From an uncultured Robinsoniella sp. (GTDB lineage: Bacteria > Bacillota > Clostridia > Lachnospirales > Lachnospiraceae): a stretch of 64,000 nt of DNA. The stretch is taken from NCBI GenBank assembly GCA_900540475.1, contig UQGG01000037.1, positions 8,826 to 72,825 of the forward strand. Reading direction: 5' to 3'. A model generated the notes under the pieces. It worked only from the letters and a program-made list of their open reading frames with translations, was not told where the DNA came from and searched no databases. This document shows, piece by piece, positions 27,042-35,922 of the stretch (positions are counted from its first letter, which is position 1; every line of letters starts with the position of its first letter). The position numbers were made by a program, and so were the translations under genes.

Positions 27042-29492
27042 CTACAAATATTTCCCCGTTATACTCACACTTTTCTCTTTCATTTCTATCGGTGTCCCGG
27101 TAAATATTATTTTACCTCCCTTTGTCCCGCCCTCCGGTCCAAGATCAATGACCCAATCGCAGTTTCTGACAATCTGGGTATTATGTTCTACCACTACCAC
27201 GGTATTTCCAGCGTCCACCATACGATTCAGCAGAACGAGAAAATGTTCCACGTCTTTTGGATGCAAACCGGTTGTAGGTTCATCCAGCAGATAAAGATTA
27301 TGCTTGCCTGCGCTGCATCCGATCAGTTCCTTTGCGAGCTTAAGACGCTGTCCTTCCCCGCCGGATAAGGTGGTCAGGGTTTGTCCAAGCTCCAGATATC
27401 CCAGACCCACATCCAGAAGCAGATTCAGGATTTTTGTGATCTTGGTATGACCTAAAAAGAAATTGGCTGCTTCTTCCACAGAGAGATTCAAAACATCTTT
27501 TATGGACAGGCCTTTGTATTTAACATTCAATACATTGTAATGGAACTGATTCCCATTGCAGACAGGGCATACCACCTGAATATCAGAAAAAAACAACATA
27601 TTGCTGTCCACATAACCCAGTCCTTCACAATTTTCACACCTGCCGCCGGGCGTGTTAAAGGAGAAGTGTTTTGCAGTGAATCCAGCTTTTTTTGCAGCAT
27701 CTGTTTTTGAAAATAACGTTCTGATTTCCGAATAAACTTCGGAATAAGTTGCCACATTGGAACGCTTCATCTTTGTGATTGCCGCCTGGTCAATTTCAAC
27801 CAGGCTATCAAACTGCTCAAGTCCTGACACCTGATTTGTCTTATCGTGTGCAAGTCCTTTTGTAAGCACCTCAAATATCAAAGTTGATTTTCCCGAACCG
27901 GAAGGTCCGGTTATAGCTGTCAGACATTTCAAAGGAATATCCACATCGATATTTTGTAAATTGTATTTATCAGCATTTCTGATCTGAATAGCTTCTTTCA
28001 TCGGTTTTCTGAAAGATGCTTTTCCAGCGGGGGGATTCTTGAGATAGCTGCCGGTCACTGAGTTTTCCAGTTTTTTTAATTCATCAAATGTTCCTGCTGC
28101 AACAATCCTGCCCCCATAATTTCCGGAGCCGGGACCAATATCTATGATATAGTCTGCTTTTTTCATCGTATCCACATCATGTTCAATTACCAGAACGGTA
28201 TTATCCTGATCACGCAATTTTTGAAGTATTTTTATAAGGCCGGCGGTATCTTTGGGATGAAGGCCTATGGTTGGTTCATCCAGAATATAAATTACGCCGG
28301 AAAGATCGGAGTCTAGGACTGCCGCAAGCCGTAATCTTTGCAATTCGCCTCCTGATAGGGTTACAGTCTGGCGGTCAAGTGACAGATAGCCAAGTCCAAC
28401 ATTGATAAAACGGCTGAGCTTTGTCCGGATGTCCAGCAGATATGCCTCTACAAAGTTTTCCTGCTGCCCGGTAACGACATCTCCAAGTTCCTGAATCCAC
28501 TGAAACAGTTCTTCTAATGAAAATAGAGACAGCTGTGGCAGCCGCATTCCATTTACGGTTACGTTTCTGCCCGATTCGGCAAGACGTTCTCCTTTGCACT
28601 CCGGACATTCTACAGTGGTAAAATAGGGGGCGAACTGCTTTACATCTCCGTTTTTTTCCGTGAATCTGCGCCATAATATAGGTAAGGCACCTTCATACTT
28701 ACCCAGTGCTACTGTTTTAGGAGGGGTAAGGTTCGGAAAAGCTTTTTTTACAAGCTCACTGTCTATACCATCATAAAAAATCGCTTTTTGCATTTTACTA
28801 AACTGCTGCACAGGAGTATTTGCAGGAACTGGGATACCATAATGTTTAAATGCGGCATATAGTACAGAAATCTGGTATTCTCCATATTTTTTTTCCCAGT
28901 AAGTTACCGCGCCATCTTCCAGAGAAAGCTGCTCATTTACTGCCTGATCTCTGCGGATGGTATGAATTTTTCCCAGACCTTCACATACCGGGCAGGCACC
29001 CTCTTTTGTGTTAAACGAGAAATGTGTGCGGGTAATTTTATCCATACGTTTACCGCATTCACAGCAATACATGTAAACATAGAAATCGTTCCCTATTTTT
29101 TCTGTTTCTTCTTTGCAGTCTGCTGCCATAATTATTTTCCCGCAATGGGGGCAGGTTCTGGTCCCAAGCTTTTCATATATCATCCGTAAGTCTGTGTAAA
29201 TGTTGGAAACAGTACCTACCGTGGAGCGGGGATTTTTATTAGTATCTGTCTGGGAAATCACAATGGCGGGGGAAACGCCACGTATACGATCTACTTTGGG
29301 TTTGTGTATACCTTGCAGAGACAGGGCTTCCAGGTACTGGCGCTGACATTCATTAAATAGAACATCAATGAGCAAAGTAGACTTTCCGGAACCGGATACA
29401 CCTGTAAATACCACAAGCTTGTTTTTGGGGATTTCCAGGGAAACATTTTTCAGATTACCTTCATTTGCGTTTTCAATTTTGATACTGTGCAT
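27042..29492 (-). CDS. UvrA2-like ATPase (class II UvrA, drug-resistance type)
   Basis: 816 residues with two ABC halves: Walker A GVSGSGKSTL (about 32-41) and GPSGSGKSTLIF (about 531-542), signatures LSGGELQRLRLA and LSGGEGQRLKLA, Walker B IYILDEPT and LYLLDEPT. Zinc-finger cysteine pairs include CPHCGK, CCECGK, CPVCEG, CENCEG and CPVCNG. It is about 120 residues shorter than repair UvrA, as expected for UvrA2 proteins lacking the UvrB-binding insertion. Some of these confer resistance to DNA-intercalating drugs. The divergent MerR-type gene probably controls it. DNA binding is expected, and a role in repair is less sure. Confidence 0.88.
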   Translation of the reverse strand: MHSIKIENANEGNLKNVSLEIPKNKLVVFTGVSGSGKSTLLIDVLFNECQRQYLEALSLQGIHKPKVDRIRGVSPAIVISQTDTNKNPRSTVGTVSNIYTDLRMIYEKLGTRTCPHCGKIIMAADCKEETEKIGNDFYVYMYCCECGKRMDKITRTHFSFNTKEGACPVCEGLGKIHTIRRDQAVNEQLSLEDGAVTYWEKKYGEYQISVLYAAFKHYGIPVPANTPVQQFSKMQKAIFYDGIDSELVKKAFPNLTPPKTVALGKYEGALPILWRRFTEKNGDVKQFAPYFTTVECPECKGERLAESGRNVTVNGMRLPQLSLFSLEELFQWIQELGDVVTGQQENFVEAYLLDIRTKLSRFINVGLGYLSLDRQTVTLSGGELQRLRLAAVLDSDLSGVIYILDEPTIGLHPKDTAGLIKILQKLRDQDNTVLVIEHDVDTMKKADYIIDIGPGSGNYGGRIVAAGTFDELKKLENSVTGSYLKNPPAGKASFRKPMKEAIQIRNADKYNLQNIDVDIPLKCLTAITGPSGSGKSTLIFEVLTKGLAHDKTNQVSGLEQFDSLVEIDQAAITKMKRSNVATYSEVYSEIRTLFSKTDAAKKAGFTAKHFSFNTPGGRCENCEGLGYVDSNMLFFSDIQVVCPVCNGNQFHYNVLNVKYKGLSIKDVLNLSVEEAANFFLGHTKITKILNLLLDVGLGYLELGQTLTTLSGGEGQRLKLAKELIGCSAGKHNLYLLDEPTTGLHPKDVEHFLVLLNRMVDAGNTVVVVEHNTQIVRNCDWVIDLGPEGGTKGGKIIFTGTPIEMKEKSVSITGKYL

Positions 29493-29525
29493 AAATTCCT
29501 CCTATCACTTTTTCTTGTTACCTTA

Positions 29526-29609
29526 ATTATACAACATGAAAGCAATAAAGGAAGAATTTGTGTCATAAGTACTTTAATGATTGTAAGAAGCTTACACCTA
29601 TGTTAGAAT
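29526..29609. promoter_or_regulatory. Divergent promoters of uvrA2-like and merR-like genes with palindrome
   Basis: Plus strand: TTGTAA (29581-29586), 17-base spacer, TAGAAT (29604-29609). The palindrome TGTAAG-AAG-CTTACA (29582-29596) overlaps the -35 and fits a regulator site. Minus strand: TATAAT (29531-29526) serves the UvrA2-like gene, with no good -35. Confidence 0.65.
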
Positions 29610-29635
29610 GTTTGAAAAGGGAGGACTGAGAAGAA

Positions 29636-30352
29636 ATGTTAATGCGGCCTGCAGATATAGCCAGAAGATTGAAAGTAAGTACTTCCACACTTAGAAAATA
29701 TGAAGATCTGGGAATGATTCCGAAAGTCCTTCGTTCGCCAAATGGTTACAGAATTTATACAGAGGTTCATCTGGCATATTTTATCTGTATTCGGGAAATG
29801 CTGCATGGATTTCATATTTCGGAGATCGCAGGAATTTTGAAACTGGTGATGTCAGATCGGATTGATGAGGCTTTTTGGAAGGTAAATAAAGCCCTGACGG
29901 TAATTCAACAGGATAAATGTACCTGCGAACAGATCAAACAGAGATTTTTACAGAAGCAAAATGGTGACCAATCTAAAGAGTTTTCAATAGATGATGTGAG
30001 CAAAGCTACGGGAATCGCGTCTTCTACAATAAGATATTGGGACAAAATTGGGCTGATATCGGCTAATCGGTGTATGGAAAATAATTATCGGATGTTTACC
30101 CAGCGGCATATTGATGAAATATTAATGATACATGCGCTCAAGCTGTCTATGGCTGCCCGGGAGGAAAAGTACACAATTGAGCAAATGCGAAAAGAAATCT
30201 ATAAATTTGAATTTGATGATTATAATCGTATTTCATCCATTGTCGCTGGTATAGAACATTATCTCACGGCACTGAACAGAGCACGGATGCGAAGCATATC
30301 TGCATTATATCATCTTTGCAAACAGGTTGAGCAAAATCAATTTGATGAGTGA
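29636..30352 (+). CDS. Regulator with two MerR-type DNA-binding domains
   Basis: 238 residues. The first MerR helix-turn-helix (about 4-70; IARRLKVSTSTLRKYEDLGMI, cited by its core STSTLRKYEDLG) is followed by a second (about 113-185; core IASSTIRYWDKIGLI), each with the wing pattern NGYRIYTE or NNYRMFTQ. No effector-binding domain is evident after the second unit, only a short helical tail. GGGAGG lies 10 bases before the ATG. It is divergent from the UvrA2-like gene and probably regulates both. Having both half-site readers in one chain could let a monomer bind an operator that normally needs a dimer. Confidence 0.88.
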   Translation: MLMRPADIARRLKVSTSTLRKYEDLGMIPKVLRSPNGYRIYTEVHLAYFICIREMLHGFHISEIAGILKLVMSDRIDEAFWKVNKALTVIQQDKCTCEQIKQRFLQKQNGDQSKEFSIDDVSKATGIASSTIRYWDKIGLISANRCMENNYRMFTQRHIDEILMIHALKLSMAAREEKYTIEQMRKEIYKFEFDDYNRISSIVAGIEHYLTALNRARMRSISALYHLCKQVEQNQFDE

Positions 30353-30417
30353 TGACAACAGAATAAAAAAGCGACAGGAAAAATTCCCATCGCAATATTG
30401 TAAAATACAGTTATCTG

Positions 30418-30705
30418 TTATTCCGGTAATTTGTTTTTACGGTACTGCCGGATGATCCGCTGAATACTTTTCAGCGAAAGAAAATATTTCTGTGCCAGAA
30501 CATCCTGCTCAGTTCCAGATTGAAAATCCTGATAAATTTGCAGGTTTCTTGAATCCAATTCTTCCCGGATATATGTTTTTTCACCCCAGGCTCTTTTTTT
30601 GCCTGACATTCTTGGAATATAAATACATTCACCGTCGATATACTCCTGGATTTGCTCCACTAATTCCGGCGGTAAGATATGTGTTGCTTTTATATAGCTC
30701 ATCAT
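30418..30705 (-). CDS. CD3324-like small helix-turn-helix protein
   Basis: 95 residues of the CD3324 type: N-terminal YIKATHILPPELVEQIQEY, central IYIPR and WGEKT motifs, and a C-terminal helix-turn-helix ending LSLKSIQRIIRQYRK, similar to Mor-like activators. It is probably DNA-binding. The targets are unknown, and it stands alone between the MerR-type and helicase genes. Confidence 0.75.
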   Translation of the reverse strand: MMSYIKATHILPPELVEQIQEYIDGECIYIPRMSGKKRAWGEKTYIREELDSRNLQIYQDFQSGTEQDVLAQKYFLSLKSIQRIIRQYRKNKLPE

Positions 30706-31039
30706 GCACTCCTAATTTATTTTATAATGAAATAGGAATAGCAAAGGCTATTATAATGAGATTTTTGTGATTCTCTTCACTGCATCAGCCTTTGCTATGC
30801 AGTCATAACGATCGGATTAAGCATAAGTTATCCATCCTCCTGATTCTTTTTAGGGCAAGTATAACATTGGTGATTCAGGGGTGTCAAGGATAATGAAGAA
30901 ATATGGCTGGTAATGCCAGATGAAAGAATTGCAAGGAGTTGCAAGTAGATTCAAGGAATTGCGGCAGTTATTTAGAATTTTCAACCAGTAGAGAAGTGCA
31001 AGAGTGAGTATAAAAAAATGAAAGATAAGGTGAAACCCA
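30706..31039. other. Intergenic region upstream of the DbpA-type helicase
   Basis: 334 bases with no convincing gene on either strand. Several short TTGCAAG/TTCAAGG words repeat near 30925-30962. No clear promoter pair or riboswitch was recognised. Confidence 0.3.
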
Positions 31040-32488
31040 ATGATAACAGAAAACAATCTATTTGAAGAATATAATCTGTCCGGTGATATTCTTGAGGCAC
31101 TTACCGGACTTGGATATCTCAAACCAACAGAAATACAAAAAGAAGTAATTCCCATCGCATTACAGGGAAAGGATATCGTTGCAAAATCCCAGACAGGAAC
31201 AGGGAAAACAGCAGCATTTGCAATACCTTTATGCCAGAAAGTAACCTGGGATGAGAATTTACCCCAGGCACTGGTTTTGGAGCCAACCAGAGAATTGGCG
31301 GTACAGGTTGGAATGGAGATCTTTCATATCGGCAGAAAAAAACGATTGAAGGTTCCGGCGGTTTTCGGTGGATTTCCCATTGATAAACAAATACAGACGT
31401 TAAAACAAAAATCACATATTGTTACGGGTACGCCAGGGCGGGTCATGGATCATGTACGCAGAGAAACCTTAAAACTGGACAGGATTCAATATTTGGTTAT
31501 AGATGAGGCGGATTTAATGCTGGATATGGGATTTTTGGATGAGGTAAAAGAAATTATTTCCATGCTTCCCAGGGGAAGACAGATCCTTTTGTTTTCTGCA
31601 ACCTTAGATGAAGGAGTCAAGCAGCTGATCGAAGGTTACATGAATAATGCTGTATCCATAATCCTGGAATCAGAAACAGAAACCGTTGCCGGCATCCGGC
31701 AGACCGTATACGAAGTGGATCAGGAAGAAAAATATCAGGCACTGCTTCGGATATTGATGAAAGAAAACCCGGCAGACTGCATGATCTTTTGTGGAACCCG
31801 GGAAATGGTAAATGTACTCTGCCACAAACTGGGAAGGGACAGGATTCCATGTGGAATGATACATGGAGAACTGGAGCAGAGAGAGCGGTTGAGGATGATT
31901 GATGGATTCCGGGAAGGGCGTTTTCATTATCTTATTGCTACGGACGTTGCGGCAAGAGGAGTTGATTTTGAGAACATAACCCATGTAATCAATTATGATT
32001 TTCCTACGGGAAGGGAGACCTACGTACATCGTGTGGGCAGAACCGGAAGAAACGGAAAAGAAGGAACCGCCATCAGTCTGGTCAGTGAATCTGATCAGAA
32101 AATGAAACAGATGGTAGAGACGTATACAGGCGAGAAATTGCCCATAGCAGAACTGCCGGAACGCAATGCTGAAGATGAGAAAAGATTTTGGGCATATCTT
32201 AAAAAAAAGGTGGTACTGAAACCGAAAAAAGGTGCTGCTTTGAATAAATCAATTACAAGGCTGTCTGTTGGAGGCGGAAAGAAATCAAAAATGCGTGCAG
32301 TGGATGTGGTAGGAGCAATCTGCAATATCCAGGGAATAACTGCGGAAGATATTGGAATTATTGATGTACGGGACAGCTTGACTTATGTAGAGATTTTAAA
32401 TGGGAAAGGAAAAGCGGTTCTGGAAGTTCTTCAGGAGAAACCAATAAAGGGGAAGGTACGTAAGGTTCGGATTACCAGGAATGTTTGA
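31040..32488 (+). CDS. dbpA: DbpA-type DEAD-box RNA helicase
   Basis: 482 residues. DEAD-box motifs in order: Q motif (KPTEIQ), I (AKSQTGTGKT), Ia (PTRELA), II (VIDEAD), III (SATL), V (ATDVAARGVD), VI (YVHRVGRTGR). The last 80 residues (from about 400) form a DbpA/YxiN-like RNA-binding domain that targets 23S rRNA hairpin 92 in studied members, so a role in large-subunit assembly is likely. No operon partner. AGGTG lies shortly before the ATG. Confidence 0.9.
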   Translation: MITENNLFEEYNLSGDILEALTGLGYLKPTEIQKEVIPIALQGKDIVAKSQTGTGKTAAFAIPLCQKVTWDENLPQALVLEPTRELAVQVGMEIFHIGRKKRLKVPAVFGGFPIDKQIQTLKQKSHIVTGTPGRVMDHVRRETLKLDRIQYLVIDEADLMLDMGFLDEVKEIISMLPRGRQILLFSATLDEGVKQLIEGYMNNAVSIILESETETVAGIRQTVYEVDQEEKYQALLRILMKENPADCMIFCGTREMVNVLCHKLGRDRIPCGMIHGELEQRERLRMIDGFREGRFHYLIATDVAARGVDFENITHVINYDFPTGRETYVHRVGRTGRNGKEGTAISLVSESDQKMKQMVETYTGEKLPIAELPERNAEDEKRFWAYLKKKVVLKPKKGAALNKSITRLSVGGGKKSKMRAVDVVGAICNIQGITAEDIGIIDVRDSLTYVEILNGKGKAVLEVLQEKPIKGKVRKVRITRNV

Positions 32489-32566
32489 TGGAGGGGCTGG
32501 GGCAGGACAAAAGTACAGGCTGCAGGTCTGCAGTTAATGTCATCTATTTATGGAAATGAGGTATAC

Positions 32567-33238
32567 ATGATCAGGATACTACTAATTGAAGACGATGAGG
32601 ATATTATAAAACACCTCTCAGAACTATTAAAAGAAGAAAGATTTCTCCCTGTTTCTGTCAGAACTAGAAGAGACGCTATGGAAGTCCTGGAACGGGAGCA
32701 GTTTGATTTGGTCTTATTAGACTTGATGCTGCCGGATGGAAGTGGCTATTCTATTTGCAGATACATAAAGCAGGAATGGGAACTGCCTGTAATTATTTTG
32801 ACTGCATTGGGGGATGAAGCAAGTGTGGTCACGGGATTTGACCAGGGTGCGGATGATTATATTGCGAAACCATTCCGGCCCCTGGAATTAATATCACGGG
32901 TTAAAAATGTACTGCGGCGCAGCGGGAAGTCACAGTCCGTGTTTCGGATTTCAAACTTAAGCGTGGATACAGTAAAAGCATATGTCTCGAAGGAGGGGAA
33001 GGAAATCAGCCTTTCTGCTTTAGAGTACAGGCTTTTACTTGTTTTTTTGAGCCATCAGGGAGAGGTTCTGACGAGAAACCGGCTGTTGGAAGAGATCTGG
33101 GATATAGCCGGAGATTTTGTAAATGACAATACGCTTACGGTTTATATCAAGCGGCTGCGGGAAAAGGTGGAGGATGATCCGGCAAAACCTGTGATCATCA
33201 GGACGATCAGAGGACAGGGCTACAAAATTGGAGACTGA
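32567..33238 (+). CDS. OmpR-family response regulator (BceR-like)
   Basis: 223 residues. Receiver with EDDED acidic patch, Asp52 (LLDLMLPDGSG), Lys101 (AKPF), and a winged-helix DNA-binding domain ending TIRGQGYKIGD. ATG 32567 is preferred over the longer frame at 32537 because the receiver fold begins there and GAGGT lies just upstream. It is followed by its kinase and by the ABC transporter that it probably induces through the operator at 34427-34459. Confidence 0.9.
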   Translation: MIRILLIEDDEDIIKHLSELLKEERFLPVSVRTRRDAMEVLEREQFDLVLLDLMLPDGSGYSICRYIKQEWELPVIILTALGDEASVVTGFDQGADDYIAKPFRPLELISRVKNVLRRSGKSQSVFRISNLSVDTVKAYVSKEGKEISLSALEYRLLLVFLSHQGEVLTRNRLLEEIWDIAGDFVNDNTLTVYIKRLREKVEDDPAKPVIIRTIRGQGYKIGD

Positions 33239-33351
33239 GCAGACCTTGTAGGGCAGCCAAATTTGAAAAGGGATATTTGGACTGCAGCTAAATTTGAGTG
33301 GAGGCATCAGCATTTCAGCTAAATTTTAGATAAGCAGCAAGGAGTATGGAA

Positions 33352-34359
33352 ATGAAGTTACTGAGAAATCCGGAAGTGAAAAGTTATTTTATCCGATACG
33401 CCATATTCACCGTTCTGGCTGTTCTTGGAGGTTTGGCGATATCTGTTCCTGGCGGTGTTTACACCGGAATCATCTGTGTAACCGGCGGTATTGCCTGTTA
33501 TTTTTTTACCCGCAGGAGGTATCAAAAAATCGCAGTCATGAATGAGGGGCTGGACCAGATACTTCATGGGGATTATACAATGAATTTTATGAAGGATCAG
33601 GAAGGCGAACTGGCGATTTTAAGCACTGAGATCGTTAAGATGACCATAAGATTAAGAGAACAGGCGGAGATGCTGGAAAAAGACAAGGTTTATCTCAGTA
33701 ACTCTATTGCGGATATCTCACATCAGCTTCGAACACCTCTTACATCCATTCGTATGATTACACCACGCCTTCAGCGGGAAGGCATTTTGCCGGAAGAACG
33801 GATGCGGATGGTGCAGGAAGTGAACAGCCTGTTATCCCGTGTTGATTGGCTGATTGCTTCACTATTGAAGATTTCCCAGCTGGAATCCGGTACTGTTCAT
33901 TTTCATTTGGAATCTGTTCACGTTGGGGAACTGATGAAAAAGGCAATGGAACCGCTGGAGATTCCGCTGGAGTTAAAGGAACAGAAAATAGTTTTGGATA
34001 TCCCGGATGAGATCAGTTACAGGGGGGATTTCTTGTGGAGTGTGGAGGCAGTAGGCAATATCATAAAAAACTGTATGGAATATACTCCTTTTGGCGGAAG
34101 TCTGCATATATCAGCGGAGGAAAATCCCATATATACTCAGATCGTAATTTCTGACAGCGGAGGAGGGATTGCGCCGGAAGATCTGCCCCATCTTTTTGAA
34201 CGGTTTTATAAAGGAAAAGGAGCAGGAAAGGGGAGTATTGGAATTGGTCTTGCATTGACACAAATGATTATCAGCAGGCAGAATGGGACGGTTAATGTTC
34301 AGAATAAGAAAAATGGCGGAGCGGAATTTCATATCTGTTTTTATAAGGGGGCTGTTTAA
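33352..34359 (+). CDS. Intramembrane-sensing histidine kinase (BceS-like)
   Basis: 335 residues. Two membrane helices (about 13-32 and 36-52) with almost no external loop, so the ligand is not sensed by a classical domain and input probably comes from the ABC permease. HisKA with His124 (DISHQLRTPL), HATPase with NIIKNCMEYTP and GSIGIGLALTQMI. The second ATG (33352) is chosen because AAGGAG ends seven bases upstream. The first ATG is one base from it. Confidence 0.9.
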   Translation: MKLLRNPEVKSYFIRYAIFTVLAVLGGLAISVPGGVYTGIICVTGGIACYFFTRRRYQKIAVMNEGLDQILHGDYTMNFMKDQEGELAILSTEIVKMTIRLREQAEMLEKDKVYLSNSIADISHQLRTPLTSIRMITPRLQREGILPEERMRMVQEVNSLLSRVDWLIASLLKISQLESGTVHFHLESVHVGELMKKAMEPLEIPLELKEQKIVLDIPDEISYRGDFLWSVEAVGNIIKNCMEYTPFGGSLHISAEENPIYTQIVISDSGGGIAPEDLPHLFERFYKGKGAGKGSIGIGLALTQMIISRQNGTVNVQNKKNGGAEFHICFYKGAV

Positions 34360-34426
34360 AGCCTTCTTTTTTTGCCTGTAACCCGGAGGTATTGTATAAT
34401 GAAAGGCAGTTGAATATGACGGTTTT

Positions 34427-34469
34427 GTAATCTTAGAGTCACGGCACAGTCACTTATTTTTGCTATAAT
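34427..34469 (+). promoter_or_regulatory. Operator with 11-bp repeats and promoter of first ABC module
   Basis: GTAATCTTAGA (34427-34437), GTCACGGCACA (34438-34448) and GTCACTTATTT (34449-34459) are spaced by one helical turn, followed by -10 TATAAT at 34464-34469, 37 bases from the first repeat. The same layout occurs at 54962-55004. Confidence 0.65.
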
Positions 34470-34490
34470 AATCACAGGAAGAGGTGCAGC

Positions 34491-35171
34491 ATGGAAATTT
34501 TAAGGGTGGAAAATTTAAACAAAATATATGGCAGTGGAAATAATCAGGTTCATGCGTTGCGAGACGTTTCATTTCGGGTAGAGAAAGGAGAATTTGTGGC
34601 GATAACCGGACCGTCCGGTTCCGGGAAATCTACATTGCTTCATTTACTTGGGGGAGTGGATACACCTACATCGGGCAGTATCTTCGTGGATGGAAGAGAT
34701 ATCTTTTTGAAAACGGTTGGGGAAATGGCAATCTACCGACGGCGCCAGATTGGTCTGGTCTATCAGTTTTATAACCTGATCCCGACTCTTAATGTTGAAC
34801 AAAATATTACACTGCCTCTGCAGCTGGATGGACGCAGGGTAAACCAAGAACATTTATCTGGTCTTCTGGAAATTCTGGGGCTGAGTAAAGCGGCAAAGCA
34901 AATGCCCCGGCAGTTATCAGGGGGCCAGCAGCAAAAGGCAGCCATTGGACGTGCCCTGATCCATGCCCCTGCATTTCTTCTGGCAGATGAACCAACCGGA
35001 AATCTGGACAGCGTAACCCGACAGGAAATAGTAGAACTGCTGAAATACTCTAATAAGTATTATAAACAAACGCTTATTGTGATTACCCATGATGAAAGTA
35101 TCGCCTTACAGGCTGGGCATTTGATTGAAATCTGTGATGGTAAAGTTAGGACGGATAAGGTGGTAAACTAA
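34491..35171 (+). CDS. ABC transporter ATPase 1 of antimicrobial-peptide-type module
   Basis: 226 residues, MacB/LolD/BceA family. Walker A GPSGSGKST (about 40-48), Q-loop YQFYNLIP, signature LSGGQQQKAAIGRAL, Walker B LLADEPTGNLD, H-loop ITHD. GAGGTG precedes the ATG. It is one of two separate ATPase genes upstream of a single permease gene. It is about as similar in layout to ATPase 2 as paralogues are, suggesting duplication. Confidence 0.92.
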   Translation: MEILRVENLNKIYGSGNNQVHALRDVSFRVEKGEFVAITGPSGSGKSTLLHLLGGVDTPTSGSIFVDGRDIFLKTVGEMAIYRRRQIGLVYQFYNLIPTLNVEQNITLPLQLDGRRVNQEHLSGLLEILGLSKAAKQMPRQLSGGQQQKAAIGRALIHAPAFLLADEPTGNLDSVTRQEIVELLKYSNKYYKQTLIVITHDESIALQAGHLIEICDGKVRTDKVVN

Positions 35172-35215
35172 GGAACTTGCGATGATCAAGCAGTTCGTAA
35201 CAGGAGGTTTGATAA

Positions 35216-35905
35216 ATGGATATAGTGAAATGTGTTGGAGTGACGAAAATTTATGGCTCGGACAGTAATCAGGTTACAGCGCTGAAAGATGTTAATTTAA
35301 CCGTAGAAAAAGGAGAATTTGTTGCAGTGGTTGGTTCGTCAGGATCCGGCAAATCCACTCTGCTGCATCTGATCGGTGCAGTTGACCGGCCTACGAAAGG
35401 AAAGATTCAGATAGATGGGGATGATATAAGTTCATTGGATGCGGCAAAGGCAGCAGTTCTTAGAAGAACAAAAGTGGGGCTTATTTATCAGTTTTTTAAT
35501 CTGATTCCTACGCTGACAGTGGAGAAAAATATTCTGCTGCCCATACTTCTGGACAAGAAAAAACCGGATATGAATTATTTTCATCAGATTGTTGAGGCGC
35601 TTGGGCTTGAAGACAAAATGAAATTTTTACCGGGAAAGTTATCCGGCGGACAGCAGCAGAGAGTGGCGATTGCCCGTTCTTTATTGTATCGCCCTGCTAT
35701 TTTGCTGGCTGATGAACCAACCGGTAATCTGGATCAAAAGAATTCAGAAGAGATTATGGAATTATTAAAATTTTCCAACCGTAACTTTGATCAGACGATA
35801 CTAATCATTACACATGACCGGGAAGTGGCACTTGAGGCAGACCGCATTATAACAATCGGGGATGGAAAAATCCTGTCAGATGAACCGGTGGAAAGCTTGC
35901 GATAA
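35216..35905 (+). CDS. ABC transporter ATPase 2 of antimicrobial-peptide-type module
   Basis: 229 residues, same family as the preceding gene. Walker A GSSGSGKSTL, Q-loop YQFFNLIP, signature LSGGQQQRVAIARSL, Walker B LLADEPTGNLD, H-loop ITHD. AGGAGG lies before the ATG and the gap to the previous gene is 44 bases. The permease starts 17 bases after its stop. Two ATPases could form a heterodimer or serve alternative assemblies. Sequence alone does not decide. Confidence 0.92.
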   Translation: MDIVKCVGVTKIYGSDSNQVTALKDVNLTVEKGEFVAVVGSSGSGKSTLLHLIGAVDRPTKGKIQIDGDDISSLDAAKAAVLRRTKVGLIYQFFNLIPTLTVEKNILLPILLDKKKPDMNYFHQIVEALGLEDKMKFLPGKLSGGQQQRVAIARSLLYRPAILLADEPTGNLDQKNSEEIMELLKFSNRNFDQTILIITHDREVALEADRIITIGDGKILSDEPVESLR

Positions 35906-35922
35906 ATCAGGGGGACGAAGAA

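Noticed and set aside
26798..27103. 101-residue frame after the VanY-like gene
   Set aside because: It runs into the UvrA2-like gene on the other strand and has no recognisable domain. Treated as spacer.
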